Shown: positions 42,925 through 55,001 of the stretch, in pieces | How the letters are laid out: every line of letters starts with the position of its first letter | Numbering within the stretch: the stretch's first letter is position 1 | Source: Skeletonema tropicum | Taxonomy: Eukaryota; Bacillariophyta; Thalassiosirophyceae; Thalassiosirales; Thalassiosiraceae | Length of the DNA stretch: 64,000 nucleotides | Direction: 5' to 3' | Assembly: GCA_037178625.1 (NCBI GenBank) | Contig: CM074129.1 | Coordinates: 4,711,963-4,775,962 of the forward strand | Program-made: the position numbers and the translations under genes | Notes under the pieces: generated by a model | Seen by the model: only the letters and a program-made list of their open reading frames with translations | The model's database searches: none | Told to the model about the DNA's origin: nothing

Positions 42925-44921
42925 TATTGAGAACTCAACTCTTACGGAGCACATTATTGTACTCAATTATTGCAATATAACGCACTTGTTTATTATTATA
43001 TTTAGCAACGCTCAAGAGTTGCTCTGAATAATAATTGAAGATAGCATCAGCGGTAATATAGTAATACCACTTTATCTGATATTGGTTCATATATATATTG
43101 ATTATAGAGAGAAGTAAGGTCGCTCGCTTCGCTCGCTCACATCCAAATCCACCTTTTCTTCTATAACTTCTCTTGCAGCGGTCGTATCAAGACGATAAGC
43201 AGTGATTTGGAATCCTCTCACTGCGCTCTATCGATTGGTACTATAATCAACGTCAAATATCGACCCGTTGTCAATCGACTTAACTCGAGAGGGGTCTAGA
43301 TTCTCAAAGGCAGTGCTAAGCTCGCTGCGCTCGCTTCGAATCCGACTTACCAAAAAGAGAGGAGATTCACAACAAGACAACCATTCGAATCGGAATCGTC
43401 CGAATCGTCGTTTCAAGCTCAATTGATTCGTAAAAAATACGAATAAACAGAGCTCGTCCTCGCTACCGCTCGCACTCGCTAAACAAACACACTACTTTTA
43501 AAGCAGCGCCGTCCATGACGAAAGTAAAAAAGATATTGTCTACTGGGATAGGTTACATCTTGCAGTTTAAGTAGTTGAAGTGTTCACTCGCTTCGCTCGC
43601 TCACATAAAATCCGAAAAGACACTACTGTCGATCGGGTAAGATCCACAATAACCACTGTGCATCTAATCACTGCTCGGGCGGGGGCCCTCGCTCAACGCT
43701 CAATACAGACCCTTTAATGCAGTGTGATCATGTTAGGTTGGTACGGTGTGCTACTCTTGGTTGTTGGTGGTGGATTGTTTTATTCGTTCATACCAAGGAT
43801 GCACCAACAACACCATCATTGCCGACGAGACGATACCAATTCGTCCTCCACCAGTATCTTCCACACAAGCTGTCGTTGTCGTTGTTGTTGGTGGAGGATG
43901 AGTGGGTGAGATACTGCATGCTGCTTGTGATTGGTATTGGTTTGTGTTGGTGGAGGAGAATGATATGGTGTTTATTGTTAATGTTACTAATATCACTGGC
44001 CGAGCGTATAATGTTGTGATGATGGACGGTACATGTGACTATGTTGGACGGTACACGACGTGACTATCATCATGATGAGGCTGATCTATGTTTCTATGTT
44101 GAGTGTCGAAGCCTTTTGACCCACCCCATCGAACCAATCATGTCATTCGCCTCATTAAGAGAACTGTCTTCAGCGGAGCGTGCGAGGGCCCCTGCCCGAG
44201 CAGTGTTTATTGTTGAATTTGAATGGTCTCAAGGTGGTCGCTTTTTTGGATCGAGCTGTGATGATTAATAAATCTTACATCCTCAGTGTTGTCGTTCTTT
44301 CGCGAGGGCTTTGCCCGAGCAGTGATTAGTAATTATGGCGGTGATGATGGTATATATCGATAGAGCTTGAAAAGACGATTCCAACGGTTGTTAATTTGTA
44401 TTATGACTTGGTCAAATTATTTGGACGTTTCATGTGAAAATGTAGCTCCAGAGCCGAATCTGGCTGTGTCGGTCACTTCTATACCCGTTTTTGACCGAGA
44501 CGATCCATGTAAAGTCGTCCAATCAGGCCCATTACACGTCTAATCGATAGAGCTGCTCAACAGCTTTCCAAAACGCCACTTATCGGCTTGATTGGACCGC
44601 TAGGAGGTAAGATACGACCATTGTTAGGTTGAGGTTGAGTTGAAAGTTGAAGTATTGTAGTGGAGAAGGTGGTGCCGGAAGCAAGTTCTTGAAATCAAGA
44701 TGCCCGTCTTCAAAGATCCGCCAACCCACCTCTCACCACGGGCTCACCAAACAACAAAATGGCACAGCACGTACTCCTTACTCATTGACAAGTAGTAGCG
44801 CAGCAGAGCAAGCTCTCTAAAGTGATATGACCTAAGGCCGCCTGAGCCTGAGCAGCCCCGACACCAGCTCTACCTATGATGACCACTTACTGAAGATAAT
44901 TTAAAGACAGAGGCCGAGGCC
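42925..44921. other. array spacer 7
   Basis: G variant ('ttaatttgtatt' near 44395); inverted-repeat segment at 43664-44329. Confidence 0.65.
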
Positions 44922-46061
44922 GTGGCCGAGGTGGTCGACAGTTGCTGTGCTTCCTGCGGCATAGCAGAAATCGATGACATCAAATTGAAATCATCATGTG
45001 ATGACTGCGATCTCGTTCGATACTGCAGCGATGAGTGTAAAGAAACTCATCGATCACAACATGAAGCAAACTGCAAAGAACGGGCGGCTGAATTACGTGA
45101 CGAATTATTATTCAAGCAGCCCGAGAGCAGCCATCTCGGTGACTGCCCAATCTGCTGTCTGCCATTTTCAATCAACGATAACAAGTACCCAACCAAAACA
45201 ATGCAAACATGCTGCAGTAAATACATTTGCATGGGCTGTTCCTTCGCCGAGGACCTCCGCCAGCGCAGAGAGAACATCCTGCCACTCACATGCCCATTCT
45301 GCCGGCAGCCTGTGCCGGAAGAGGGGGGAGAAATGGAATTGTACGAGATGATTCGCGTGTCTTCGGAAGTTCCAGTGGCAATGGTGGATTATGGGAAGGA
45401 GCTGGACGAGAATGGAGATCGGGATGGAGCGATGGAATATTTTACAAAGGCTGCGGATATGGGTGATGGGGATGCGCATTATCAATTGGCACTCATGTAT
45501 GATGATGACGATGATGATGATGACGATGATATGGCCCATGAAGAAGCTCGACACGACGAGAATGAGATCAATCAGAAGGAAACATACCATTTGGAAGAAG
45601 CCGCCATTCGAGGTCATACAGATGCCAGATTCAATCTAGCGTGTAATGAAGAGGCGAATGCTAGGATGGACAGAGCAGTGAAACACTGGATTATCGCTGC
45701 CAACCTTGGCTGTGATGATTCATTACAACAGCTAAAGAAGCATTACAAAAGTGGAGACGTGAACGTGAGCAAAGATGACTTTGCTTCAGCCCTTCGTGCA
45801 CATCAAGCTGCAGTCGATGCAACGAAAAGTCCACAGAGGGAGGCAGCAAATTCGTATCATAAAATGGAAAAAGCTAGTTCATTTTTGGAGGAATTGTTGT
45901 TGGAAGGGAACAGCTTCGATGCCATTTTGAAGCTTTTAATCCCCAACGGCAGCTACGATGAAATCATGAAGCTTATTGGCACTGCGACCAATGGGAGAGT
46001 CTCCAGAGACACGTATGATAAAGTCATGGCGCTTGTAGACCGTGAGAGTGGGAGAAAATAA
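44922..46061 (+). CDS. array copy 8, intact frame, Ser variant, no ATG at the expected start
   Basis: Frame intact. It has Ser in D-F-A-S-A-L-R like the founder and the last copy, unlike copies 2-7. Confidence 0.55.
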   Translation: MAEVVDSCCASCGIAEIDDIKLKSSCDDCDLVRYCSDECKETHRSQHEANCKERAAELRDELLFKQPESSHLGDCPICCLPFSINDNKYPTKTMQTCCSKYICMGCSFAEDLRQRRENILPLTCPFCRQPVPEEGGEMELYEMIRVSSEVPVAMVDYGKELDENGDRDGAMEYFTKAADMGDGDAHYQLALMYDDDDDDDDDDMAHEEARHDENEINQKETYHLEEAAIRGHTDARFNLACNEEANARMDRAVKHWIIAANLGCDDSLQQLKKHYKSGDVNVSKDDFASALRAHQAAVDATKSPQREAANSYHKMEKASSFLEELLLEGNSFDAILKLLIPNGSYDEIMKLIGTATNGRVSRDTYDKVMALVDRESGRK

Positions 46062-48058
46062 TATTGAGAACTCAACTCTTACGGAGCACATTATTGTACT
46101 CAATTATTGCAATATAACGCACTTGTTTATTATTATATTTAGCAACGCTCAAGAGTTGCTCTGAATAATAATTGAAGATAGCATCAGCGGTAATATAGTA
46201 ATACCACTTTATCTGATATTGGTTCATATATATATTGATTATAGAGAGAAGTAAGGTCGCTCGCTTCGCTCGCTCACATCCAAATCCACCTTTTCTTCTA
46301 TAACTTCTCTTGCAGCGGTCGTATCAAGACGATAAGCAGTGATTTGGAATCCTCTCACTGCGCTCTATCGATTGGTACTATAATCAACGTCAAATATCGA
46401 CCCGTTGTCAATCGACTTAACTCGAGAGGGGTCTAGATTCTCAAAGGCAGTGCTAAGCTCGCTGCGCTCGCTTCGAATCCGACTTACCAAAAAGAGAGGA
46501 GATTCACAACAAGACAACCATTCGAATCGGAATCGTCCGAATCGTCGTTTCAAGCTCAATTGATTCGTAAAAAATACGAATAAACAGAGCTCGTCCTCGC
46601 TACCGCTCGCACTCGCTAAACAAACACACTACTTTTAAAGCAGCGCCGTCCATGACGAAAGTAAAAAAGATATTGTCTACTGGGATAGGTTACATCTTGC
46701 AGTTTAAGTAGTTGAAGTGTTCACTCGCTTCGCTCGCTCACATAAAATCCGAAAAGACACTACTGTCGATCGGGTAAGATCCACAATAACCACTGTGCAT
46801 CTAATCACTGCTCGGGCGGGGGCCCTCGCTCAACGCTCAATACAGACCCTTTAATGCAGTGTGATCATGTTAGGTTGGTACGGTGTGCTACTCTTGGTTG
46901 TTGGTGGTGGATTGTTTTATTCGTTCATACCAAGGATGCACCAACAACACCATCATTGCCGACGAGACGATACCAATTCGTCCTCCACCAGTATCTTCCA
47001 CACAAGCTGTCGTTGTCGTTGTTGTTGGTGGAGGATGAGTGGGTGAGATACTGCATGCTGCTTGTGATTGGTATTGGTTTGTGTTGGTGGAGGAGAATGA
47101 TATGGTGTTTATTGTTAATGTTACTAATATCACTGGCCGAGCGTATAATGTTGTGATGATGGACGGTACATGTGACTATGTTGGACGGTACACGACGTGA
47201 CTATCATCATGATGAGGCTGATCTATGTTTCTATGTTGAGTGTCGAAGCCTTTTGACCCACCCCATCGAACCAATCATGTCATTCGCCTCATTAAGAGAA
47301 CTGTCTTCAGCGGAGCGTGCGAGGGCCCCTGCCCGAGCAGTGTTTATTGTTGAATTTGAATGGTCTCAAGGTGGTCGCTTTTTTGGATCGAGCTGTGATG
47401 ATTAATAAATCTTACATCCTCAGTGTTGTCGTTCTTTCGCGAGGGCTTTGCCCGAGCAGTGATTAGTAATTATGGCGGTGATGATGGTATATATCGATAG
47501 AGCTTGAAAAGACGATTCCAACGGTTGTTAATTTTTATTATGACTTGGTCAAATTATTTGGACGTTTCATGTGAAAATGTAGCTCCAGAGCCGAATCTGG
47601 CTGTGTCGGTCACTTCTATACCCGTTTTTGACCGAGACGATCCATGTAAAGTCGTCCAATCAGGCCCATTACACGTCTAATCGATAGAGCTGCTCAACAG
47701 CTTTCCAAAACGCCACTTATCGGCTTGATTGGACCGCTAGGAGGTAAGATACGACCATTGTTAGGTTGAGGTTGAGTTGAAAGTTGAAGTATTGTAGTGG
47801 AGAAGGTGGTGCCGGAAGCAAGTTCTTGAAATCAAGATGCCCGTCTTCAAAGATCCGCCAACCCACCTCTCACCACGGGCTCACCAAACAACAAAATGGC
47901 ACAGCACGTACTCCTTACTCATTGACAAGTAGTAGCGCAGCAGAGCAAGCTCTCTAAAGTGATATGACCTAAGGCCGCCTGAGCCTGAGCAGCCCCGACA
48001 CCAGCTCTACCTATGATGACCACTTACTGAAGATAATTTAAAGACAGAGGCCGAGGCC
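46062..48058. other. array spacer 8
   Basis: T variant ('ttaatttttatt' near 47531); inverted-repeat segment at 46801-47466. Confidence 0.65.
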
Positions 48059-49192
48059 GTGGCCGAGGTGGTCGACAGTTGCTGTGCTTCCTGCGGCATA
48101 GCAGAAATCGATGACATCAAATTGAAATCATCATGTGATGACTGCGATCTCGTTCGATACTGCAGCGATGAGTGTAAAGAAACTCATCGATCACAACATG
48201 AAGCAAACTGCAAAGAACGGGCGGCTGAATTACGTGACGAATTATTATTCAAGCAGCCCGAGAGCAGCCATCTCGGTGACTGCCCAATCTGCTGTCTGCC
48301 ATTTTCAATCAACGATAACAAGTACCCAACCAAAACAATGCAAACATGCTGCAGTAAATACATTTGCATGGGCTGTTCCTTCGCCGAGGACCTCCGCCAG
48401 CGCAGAGAGAACATCCTGCCACTCACATGCCCATTCTGCCGGCAGCCTGTGCCGGAAGAGGGGGGAGAAATGGAATTGTACGAGATGATTCGCGTGTCTT
48501 CGGAAGTTCCAGTGGCAATGGTGGATTATGGGAAGGAGCTGGACGAGAATGGAGATCGGGATGGAGCGATGGAATATTTTACAAAGGCTGCGGATATGGG
48601 TGATGGGGATGCGCATTATCAATTGGCACTCATGTATGATGATGACGATGATGATGATGACGATGATATGGCCCATGAAGAAGCTCGACACGACGAGAAT
48701 GAGAAGAAGGAAACATACCATTTGGAAGAAGCCGCCATTCGAGGTCATACAGATGCCAGATTCAATCTAGCGTGTAATGAAGAGGCGAATGCTAGGATGG
48801 ACAGAGCAGTGAAACACTGGATTATCGCTGCCAACCTTGGCTGTGATGATTCATTACAACAGCTAAAGAAGCATTACAAAAGTGGAGACGTGAACGTGAG
48901 CAAAGATGACTTTGCTTCAGCCCTTCGTGCACATCAAGCTGCAGTCGATGCAACGAAAAGTCCACAGAGGGAGGCAGCAAATTCGTATCATAAAATGGAA
49001 AAAGCTAGTTCATTTTTGGAGGAATTGTTGTTGGAAGGGAACAGCTTCGATGCCATTTTGAAGCTTTTAATCCCCAACGGCAGCTACGATGAAATCATGA
49101 AGCTTATTGGCACTGCGACCAATGGGAGAGTCTCCAGAGACACGTATGATAAAGTCATGGCGCTTGTAGACCGTGAGAGTGGGAGAAAATAA
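48059..49192 (+). CDS. array copy 9 (last), 6 bp in-frame deletion, no ATG at the expected start
   Basis: Two codons are lost (E-I-N-Q-K becomes E-K-K around 48702-48707) in the segment after the poly-Asp run. Ser variant as in copy 8. Its 3' flank leaves the repeat at 49317, and only 169 bp separate its stop from the end of the convergent F-box/ankyrin gene. Confidence 0.55.
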   Translation: MAEVVDSCCASCGIAEIDDIKLKSSCDDCDLVRYCSDECKETHRSQHEANCKERAAELRDELLFKQPESSHLGDCPICCLPFSINDNKYPTKTMQTCCSKYICMGCSFAEDLRQRRENILPLTCPFCRQPVPEEGGEMELYEMIRVSSEVPVAMVDYGKELDENGDRDGAMEYFTKAADMGDGDAHYQLALMYDDDDDDDDDDMAHEEARHDENEKKETYHLEEAAIRGHTDARFNLACNEEANARMDRAVKHWIIAANLGCDDSLQQLKKHYKSGDVNVSKDDFASALRAHQAAVDATKSPQREAANSYHKMEKASSFLEELLLEGNSFDAILKLLIPNGSYDEIMKLIGTATNGRVSRDTYDKVMALVDRESGRK

Positions 49193-49361
49193 TATTGAGA
49201 ACTCAACTCTTACGGAGCACATTATTGTACTCAATTATTGCAATATAACGCACTTGTTTATTATTATATTTAGCAACGCTCAAGAGTTGCTCTGAATAAT
49301 AATTGAAGATAGCATCAACTGTCTTCAAGTAGAAATATGCATCATTATCATTTCATTCTCA

Positions 49362-51465
49362 TTATTCGTCCTCGTCTTCTCTGTCATTCGTGTCGTCATT
49401 CTCTTCATCTACTTCCATCTCTTCATCTACGTCCATCATGCCGTCATCATCATCCTCATTCTCATCTTCATCATCATCCATCCAATCGTCCTCCTCATCG
49501 CTACTCTCATCTGGATCCACGTCGTTATCTAGCACTGCACATTTCGCCTCAACATCTGCATCGGTCTCGCCCTGAGAAGGCCTCAACAATCCCTCCATCT
49601 TGCGATGAAATGGTCTCCATCCTGCCGGTTCGTCACCACTATGCATTCCAAAAACATTGCAAAAGTCAAACTTGTGAGACATGGCCAAACGATACTGTCC
49701 AATCGGAGTGACTCCTTGTGCACTTTTCACATTGGTATCCGCGCCCATGTCTAACAGTCTTTCTGCAAAATCAATATATTCATCTCTGTCACGTACTTCT
49801 GGTGATCCAAGGACAACGCAATGAAGGGGGGTGACGCCGCAGGCATCCAAGGTGCATAATGCTTGAGCTCGTTCCTCGGGAGGAACCATCTCAATCAGGA
49901 AGTCAATGAATTGAGTAATCCGGAGCCGAGAGCAGCAATGGATTGCATGTGACTTCCTAATCGATCCCCCCTTTCTAACTAGAGCAGTGACCTTATCTTG
50001 CAAGTCTTTCACTAGATCACGAATTTCCGCATCAATTGTTCTCCTCGTCTTATCTCGTTGCCTTTGTATCGTCTCTTCGACCGCTGCTCGTTTGGTCCTC
50101 AGCATCTCTTCACCCCTTTCAACTCCTGCAACCATTTCTTTCCAGGTGTCTTCAGATAAATGGGCAGGTTTGCCTGCATCAAGAAGGGTTCTTGTCTCTG
50201 CGATCTGTTCCTCCAACTCTTCAAATTCGTCTGAGCAGGTTTGCTCCATCATGTCAAGCGTGATTTTCTCAGAATGCACCCCATCAAGGATTCGACGCAC
50301 TGAGTTACTTTTCTGCTTCACAACTTCGAGTATTTCACCATCCACTCCGGCAGGTTCTGGTGGGAGATCAGCAGGCTCAATCAGCGGAGCTTGATTAACC
50401 TCTTCAAACGACTTGATAGGATCTTTCAAGAAAGAAGGCAGTGCAAATAACCAATAGGGATTCTGCTTTTCAGAGACAGTTTCAGGGATTTGTCTGAAAC
50501 CCACACGAAGCAGAGTCTTTGTATCCAACAAAGCACACTCCCAAAAACGCCGGTCTGCCCTCTCTTGCTCTATAGAATCACCCTCATCACCTTTTTGATC
50601 TTCCTTGGTCACATAAACTTGATAGTCACTAATAGCAGTTGCCAACGTCCACTTGCCCTCCAATTTCGGATCTGACAGTGCCAATCGAACGGCCTCCGTA
50701 ATCAACATTGGTACAATCCATTGAATGGTATGCCTCGCTGATCCGTACGGAATTAATATGCAGAAATCCACCCTTCCCCGCCTCCCCAGGAATTAACTCT
50801 GCATCCTTAATTGACCGAACCTTGAGACGCCCAGCAGAATCACAAAGCGTCCACCCCACAGATTGCATCTCGGCTGAATGCGCATCGGTAGCATCGTGAA
50901 ATGGATAATTATGGTCTCTACCTCTCGGTAGAAGTACTAAACTGATTGACCCACAGCATTTGCCATCTACTTGTACATCTATAGTGATTTCACGATAGCC
51001 ATAATCTTGATCCAGATGGCCTAGTTCTGAGTAGTATCCAAAATCACGCATTTCATCATCTTTCTTTTCAGCCTTCTTGAATTGCAACATAAACGCACGT
51101 TGTTCTTCGGTGGCATCCTCACCGACGTCTCCATCTGATAGGCTAACATCTTCTGGGCCATTTGGAAAGTGTTCGTCATACAACTCCTCACCTGATAAAA
51201 GATGTGTCGACACCTCCGCCCAGCCTGATGTCGCCCGCTCACCTTTGTATGCGTCCGAGTCAATCGTAGCACGGAATGCTTTGCAAGTGTCCCTCAAAGA
51301 TTTGTGATCTGAAGCTGGAGATCGACATAAGATGGAGGTGAGCACATCTGTTGGGAGCGATACGAAGCCGCCGTAATCATGGTGAGGTTGAGGTTGAGGT
51401 TGAGGGTCCTCTGCTTGCTGCTTTGCCTTCTTCTTGCAGCGTTCGTCTGAGCAATCGTCGTCCAT
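49362..51465 (-). CDS. F-box / ankyrin-repeat protein, split by an apparent frameshift
   Basis: The 5' frame (50629-51465, 278 codons) has an F-box-like segment at residues 34-72 (L-P-T-D-V-L-T-S-I-L ... L-R-D-T-C-K-A-F-R) followed by S-G-W-A-E-V, as in many diatom F-box proteins. The 3' frame (to 49362) carries a helical charged region, at least one clear ankyrin unit (T-P-L-H-C-V-V-L ... L-L-D-M-G-A-D-T-N-V-K) and a very acidic tail. Similarity passes from one frame to the other near 50700-50715 (..Y-H-S-M-D-C-T then L-I-T-E-A-V-R-L-A-L), so a one-base indel probably splits a ~690 aa protein. F-box proteins usually present substrates to SCF ubiquitin ligases, with ankyrin repeats binding the substrate. 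That role is inferred. Confidence 0.7.
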
Positions 51466-52334
51466 ACTTTCTAATTATTATTACTTCTACGTATAATACT
51501 TGCTTTGAGAGAGCTTCAGCATAGCTGGTATATAGAGGAAGGAGATACTTTTAGTGTTCGCGTCATGAATGCGGGAGTGCGGAGTCGGAGTGCGGAGTGC
51601 GGGTCTTTCGTGACCAATGAGTCGCCACGCGCTGAATATCGAGACCGACCGACTGCACCATCTGGTTCAACGTAAAAAATTGGTCTATAGGACAATGTTT
51701 GGGGGTCGGTAGGCGTATGAGCGCCGGTCTTATTAAAGGAGTCGTACTTCTGAAAGCGGCATGGTAGTTGATGGCAAATTTGGGATGGGATACTAGTGTC
51801 CTTCAGAGGAGTGTCTTCCCATGTGTCTAACAGTTATCGTACTTTTTATTATGCGCTTACACTAGGACTCTATGGTATTTTGAGAACCCTCGTGCGCGAG
51901 AACCTTTTTAAAGAACACATAAGTACACGTGCCGGGTACCGGACACTTTCCTTTCCATCCCACATCTTGTAGCTTGGTACTTGCAAAGAATGTAGACAAG
52001 TCATCCTCTCGCTCGTCTGTTGATTGAAGGAAGAGAATTGAGTTTGAGCTGAGTGAATCCTTGTCCTGCTCTTACGTAGCTTCTAGCATGATACAACTCT
52101 CATTTTAGCAGATGCAGCTCTAGTTGAAAGTGGATAAGTAACTCGAACTCGAACTCGAAGGACATTCAAATCAGAATTTGAATATTCGTAGTAAAGATCT
52201 TCACCGTTTCTCTCTCGAGGTACAGATAAAAGCCTTCCTTACTCCTTACTTCCTGAGATTCCTGCCTTTCAGCAAGGTAGGGAAAAGAATTATTCAAAGA
52301 AATTAAGTTGATAAGTCTAAATTAGTACAAGTCA
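51466..52334. other. intergenic, nothing recognised
   Basis: Contains a small run of 'ggagtgcggagt' units at 51572-51602, just upstream of the F-box gene on its strand. No gene supported. Confidence 0.4.
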
Positions 52335-52940
52335 TTAGTAAAGGTACCCGTTGCCATTGCGCTCCTCCTCCGTAGTATCAGCATCAGACCCATTGAAATG
52401 AGACATCGAACAACGACGGGGAGTTGCTTGGAGATTCGTCTCTAGAACATCTTGCATGACATCTTGCTCTCAAAATAGAGCAGCTGCACGTGCCCGCTCT
52501 CTTGCCCATAGTGAATTCTGCGCCGATACCATGGCTAGTCTCGCTGAATGTGGAATCTGCCAGGCAAGATGCCACCGGTGCTCTGCTAACACGGCTCTCT
52601 CTAATGCAAGCCGTCTCTCCCTGTACTCTGCTGTTAGCTCGGGACTGAGATACTTCTCGAGACCAAGGATCGCAGCAGCGTTAATGTTGATGGTAACACC
52701 TTCGTTGTCGATGACGGCGCGGTGATCTGTGAGTTGCGAGCGGACCTCACGAATGCGGCGGAGGAGGCATGCTCTCAATAGCAATAGATCAGTTTCTTCT
52801 TCGGAATACCAAAGTTTGGTTTTCTGCTCTTTGCCTTTGCTAAGTGAGAGAGAGAGATTATCAACAATGGCCATGAGGCTTCTACTGGAGAAGCGAACTT
52901 GCTTCTTGTTCTTGTTGTTGGTTCTTGTTCTTGAATTCAT
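52335..52940 (-). CDS. LWYS-motif diatom-type protein with an in-frame TGA
   Basis: From the ATG at 52940 a 156-codon frame runs to a TGA at 52470-52472. The protein has K-K-Q-V-R-F-S (12-18), L-W-Y-S-E-E-E (43-49), a G-L-E-K-Y-L-S-P-E segment and an A-V-L-A-E-H-R ... S-L-W-A-R-E-R-A-R helix. These match, in my recall, a family much expanded in diatoms and of unknown function. Directly after the TGA the same frame stays open for 43 codons (E-Q-D-V-M-Q-D-V-L-E-T ... T-E-E-E-R) to a TAA at 52335-52337, with protein-like composition. The TGA may be a premature stop, a readthrough site or a sequence error. Confidence 0.65.
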
Positions 52941-54319
52941 CTTGATCAGAATGTTGCTGATTGTTGTGTGGTGTGTTGTGTTGTGTTATGATTGATTTCA
53001 ATCGCGTTGGATCTATTTTTAACATACGCACGATAGCCGAGAAGGAATGAGAAGGAATTTGGTATTGTAATGGTGGGCTAAATATATAAACGGGATCAGT
53101 GAGCGAGGGATTCACAATCAGAATACATAGCCTCTTCGCTCGAGTCTTGAGTAGCTGTCACAGCGCCAAATCGAGAACCAGACCGGTGAGAACCTTCAGC
53201 GTACTCGAGGTTTAACCCCACTTTATCAACTCTTTTTCCGACCGGCCAAACAATTTGTAGATAGAAGTATCTACTACTCGCGTCTCAATAAGCCCGATTT
53301 TAATTATTCCAAAAGCAGTATTATTCTCAGTAGGGTGGTAGTGAATAGTCTGCCAAATATTATGCTGTGATTCCATTGCCAACAGTCGATATAGATATAG
53401 TGTGGCAGGTGTCAGCATTAGATGAAAATTAAAATTGACTAGTAACTACCTATGGAACTCTACATGAAATTTGTATTCGGCTTCCTTTTGACCGCGATTT
53501 ATAGCCTATTGCATCATGGAACAATATTGCACCAAAGTTTTGTACTTTGTATTCCTCTTTCACTAACAAAATTGGCGAAGATGGTGCTTGCTAAGTGATT
53601 ATTTGAAAGCATCGTGGTACCTATTTGCTCGTTTATAGAATTGAGATCTTACCCCAAGTGGAAACATTCATAGAAGGCACCTAGCTTTTCAAAGGAGAAG
53701 AAGAGTTTTCCTGAAAGGACTGCGTTTGCCTCCGTTCGCGAAGGGAGATGGTGTTGCTACTACTATGATAAAGAAGGGCTTTCCTTCTGCTTCGTTGCGT
53801 AGTCCTCCACACCATCAAGACTGAATCAGGACTCTGCAGGTGTTTCATGCGGACAAGGCAAGAGTTGGGAGTAGAGAAGCATCAACCTGCAAATCATACT
53901 GACTACAAATCCATTGACATTGAACATATCATCGATTTAAGCCACAACATCAATCCATTCACACCAACAATTCTGCTATCCCAACAATTTAGCCTGTTAG
54001 CTACCCCTCGCATGGTCACTACGAATGGGAGGTTCGTTTCTATAGGTAGGCAGCCAAGAAAGCTTTTAGTTTTAGACTCACCTCACAGCTTATGGGGTAT
54101 CTCGCGTAGTGGCATTTGCCATTGCCATAGGTACCATTCCAGGTTGCTTTGGCGGCATCCGTTCCTTACACCTCACTTTGTCTAGGAATCTTTTATGCGT
54201 CGTGCCGGGAACAACACGTGACGAAAATGAGGTTGAAACCAAACTAAAATAAGGGAACAGAATTCTAGCTGTGGATGCCGACCGAACCATTCTTGGTTAT
54301 GCATTGTTACTTGCTTCAT
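52941..54319. other. intergenic, one uncertain frame
   Basis: A plus-strand frame of 112 codons (53847-54185) reads like a protein fragment (D-Y-K-S-I-D-I-E-H-I-I-D-L-S-H) but has no family I recognise and no extension on either side. It could be a remnant. Otherwise nothing is seen. Confidence 0.3.
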
Positions 54320-54479
54320 GGTATTGTGGGACGCAATGGGGTTGAATGGGGTTTTGCTGAAGAAGAAGACAGATGATTGCAATGCAAGTATTGTGCGAAC
54401 GCAATCTTTCTGTGCAAAATGCAATAAGCCGGGAAGTCGTAAGTAGGCCAAGCTCAAAGTGTCTTTACGCCTTTCATCC

Positions 54480-55001
54480 AGTATGATGGCTCTCTAGAGT
54501 AGTCCCCACATACAACATACATCTTGGGAGCAGCGTACTTGTGTTAGATGAGTGTGTATAGTTGAAGTTGATTCATATTGTTGCATTACAATTACATGTT
54601 TGGCAGTGTTAAGAGCGTATGTGGTGCATTTAGAACTCCTGTTGTGCACCATGCTAAAAGGTGAAAAGTTTTGTGAGTGTTACTGTACCAGTACCAGTTA
54701 TGCATACCGAATAGGCGGCCGCGCGCGGCCCCGTAACCTTAATTCAGCTGACTACTGCTACAGCTGCTACAATACTTATTCAAGGGAAATAAATTAAATT
54801 GTCCATCCGGGCCTCACAATTGTCCACCCGGGGCTTGTGAGGCCAAAAAGTTAAGCCTTTCACGACCAACTATGTCACAAGACTTCAATCAGGCTACGAC
54901 TCTCTAGAAAAGTACTCCTATCTGTACTTACAATCTATTGATCGTTGAAGATAGTCGATGTTAATGATGAAAAATAATATCATAAATACGACCAAATAAA
55001 A
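54480..55001 (+). promoter_or_regulatory. upstream region of the intact MDSLPSQ gene
   Basis: Contains the conserved palindromic repeat at 54799-54842 and 'ctctctagaaaag' near 54900. Part of the right inverted-repeat arm. Confidence 0.4.

Larger units (their letters stand above)
22923..49317 (+). repeat. tandem array: nine MYND/Sel1 genes, period about 3137 bp
   Basis: The stop codons lie at 24101, 27238, 30375, 33515, 36648, 39787, 42924, 46061 and 49192. Spacings are 3137, 3137, 3140, 3133, 3139, 3137, 3137 and 3131. The first copy shares sequence with the others only from ACTGAAGATAA (22923) onward. The last copy stops matching at AGCATCA (49317), 125 bp past its stop codon. Within the array, gene and 1.95 kb spacer are almost identical from unit to unit. 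Such homogeneity points to recent amplification or continued homogenisation by unequal crossing-over. Confidence 0.95.

Noticed and set aside
22923..49317. CRISPR-like or satellite explanation of the periodicity
   Set aside because: The unit is 3.1 kb and contains a complete protein-coding frame, so it is a gene tandem array.
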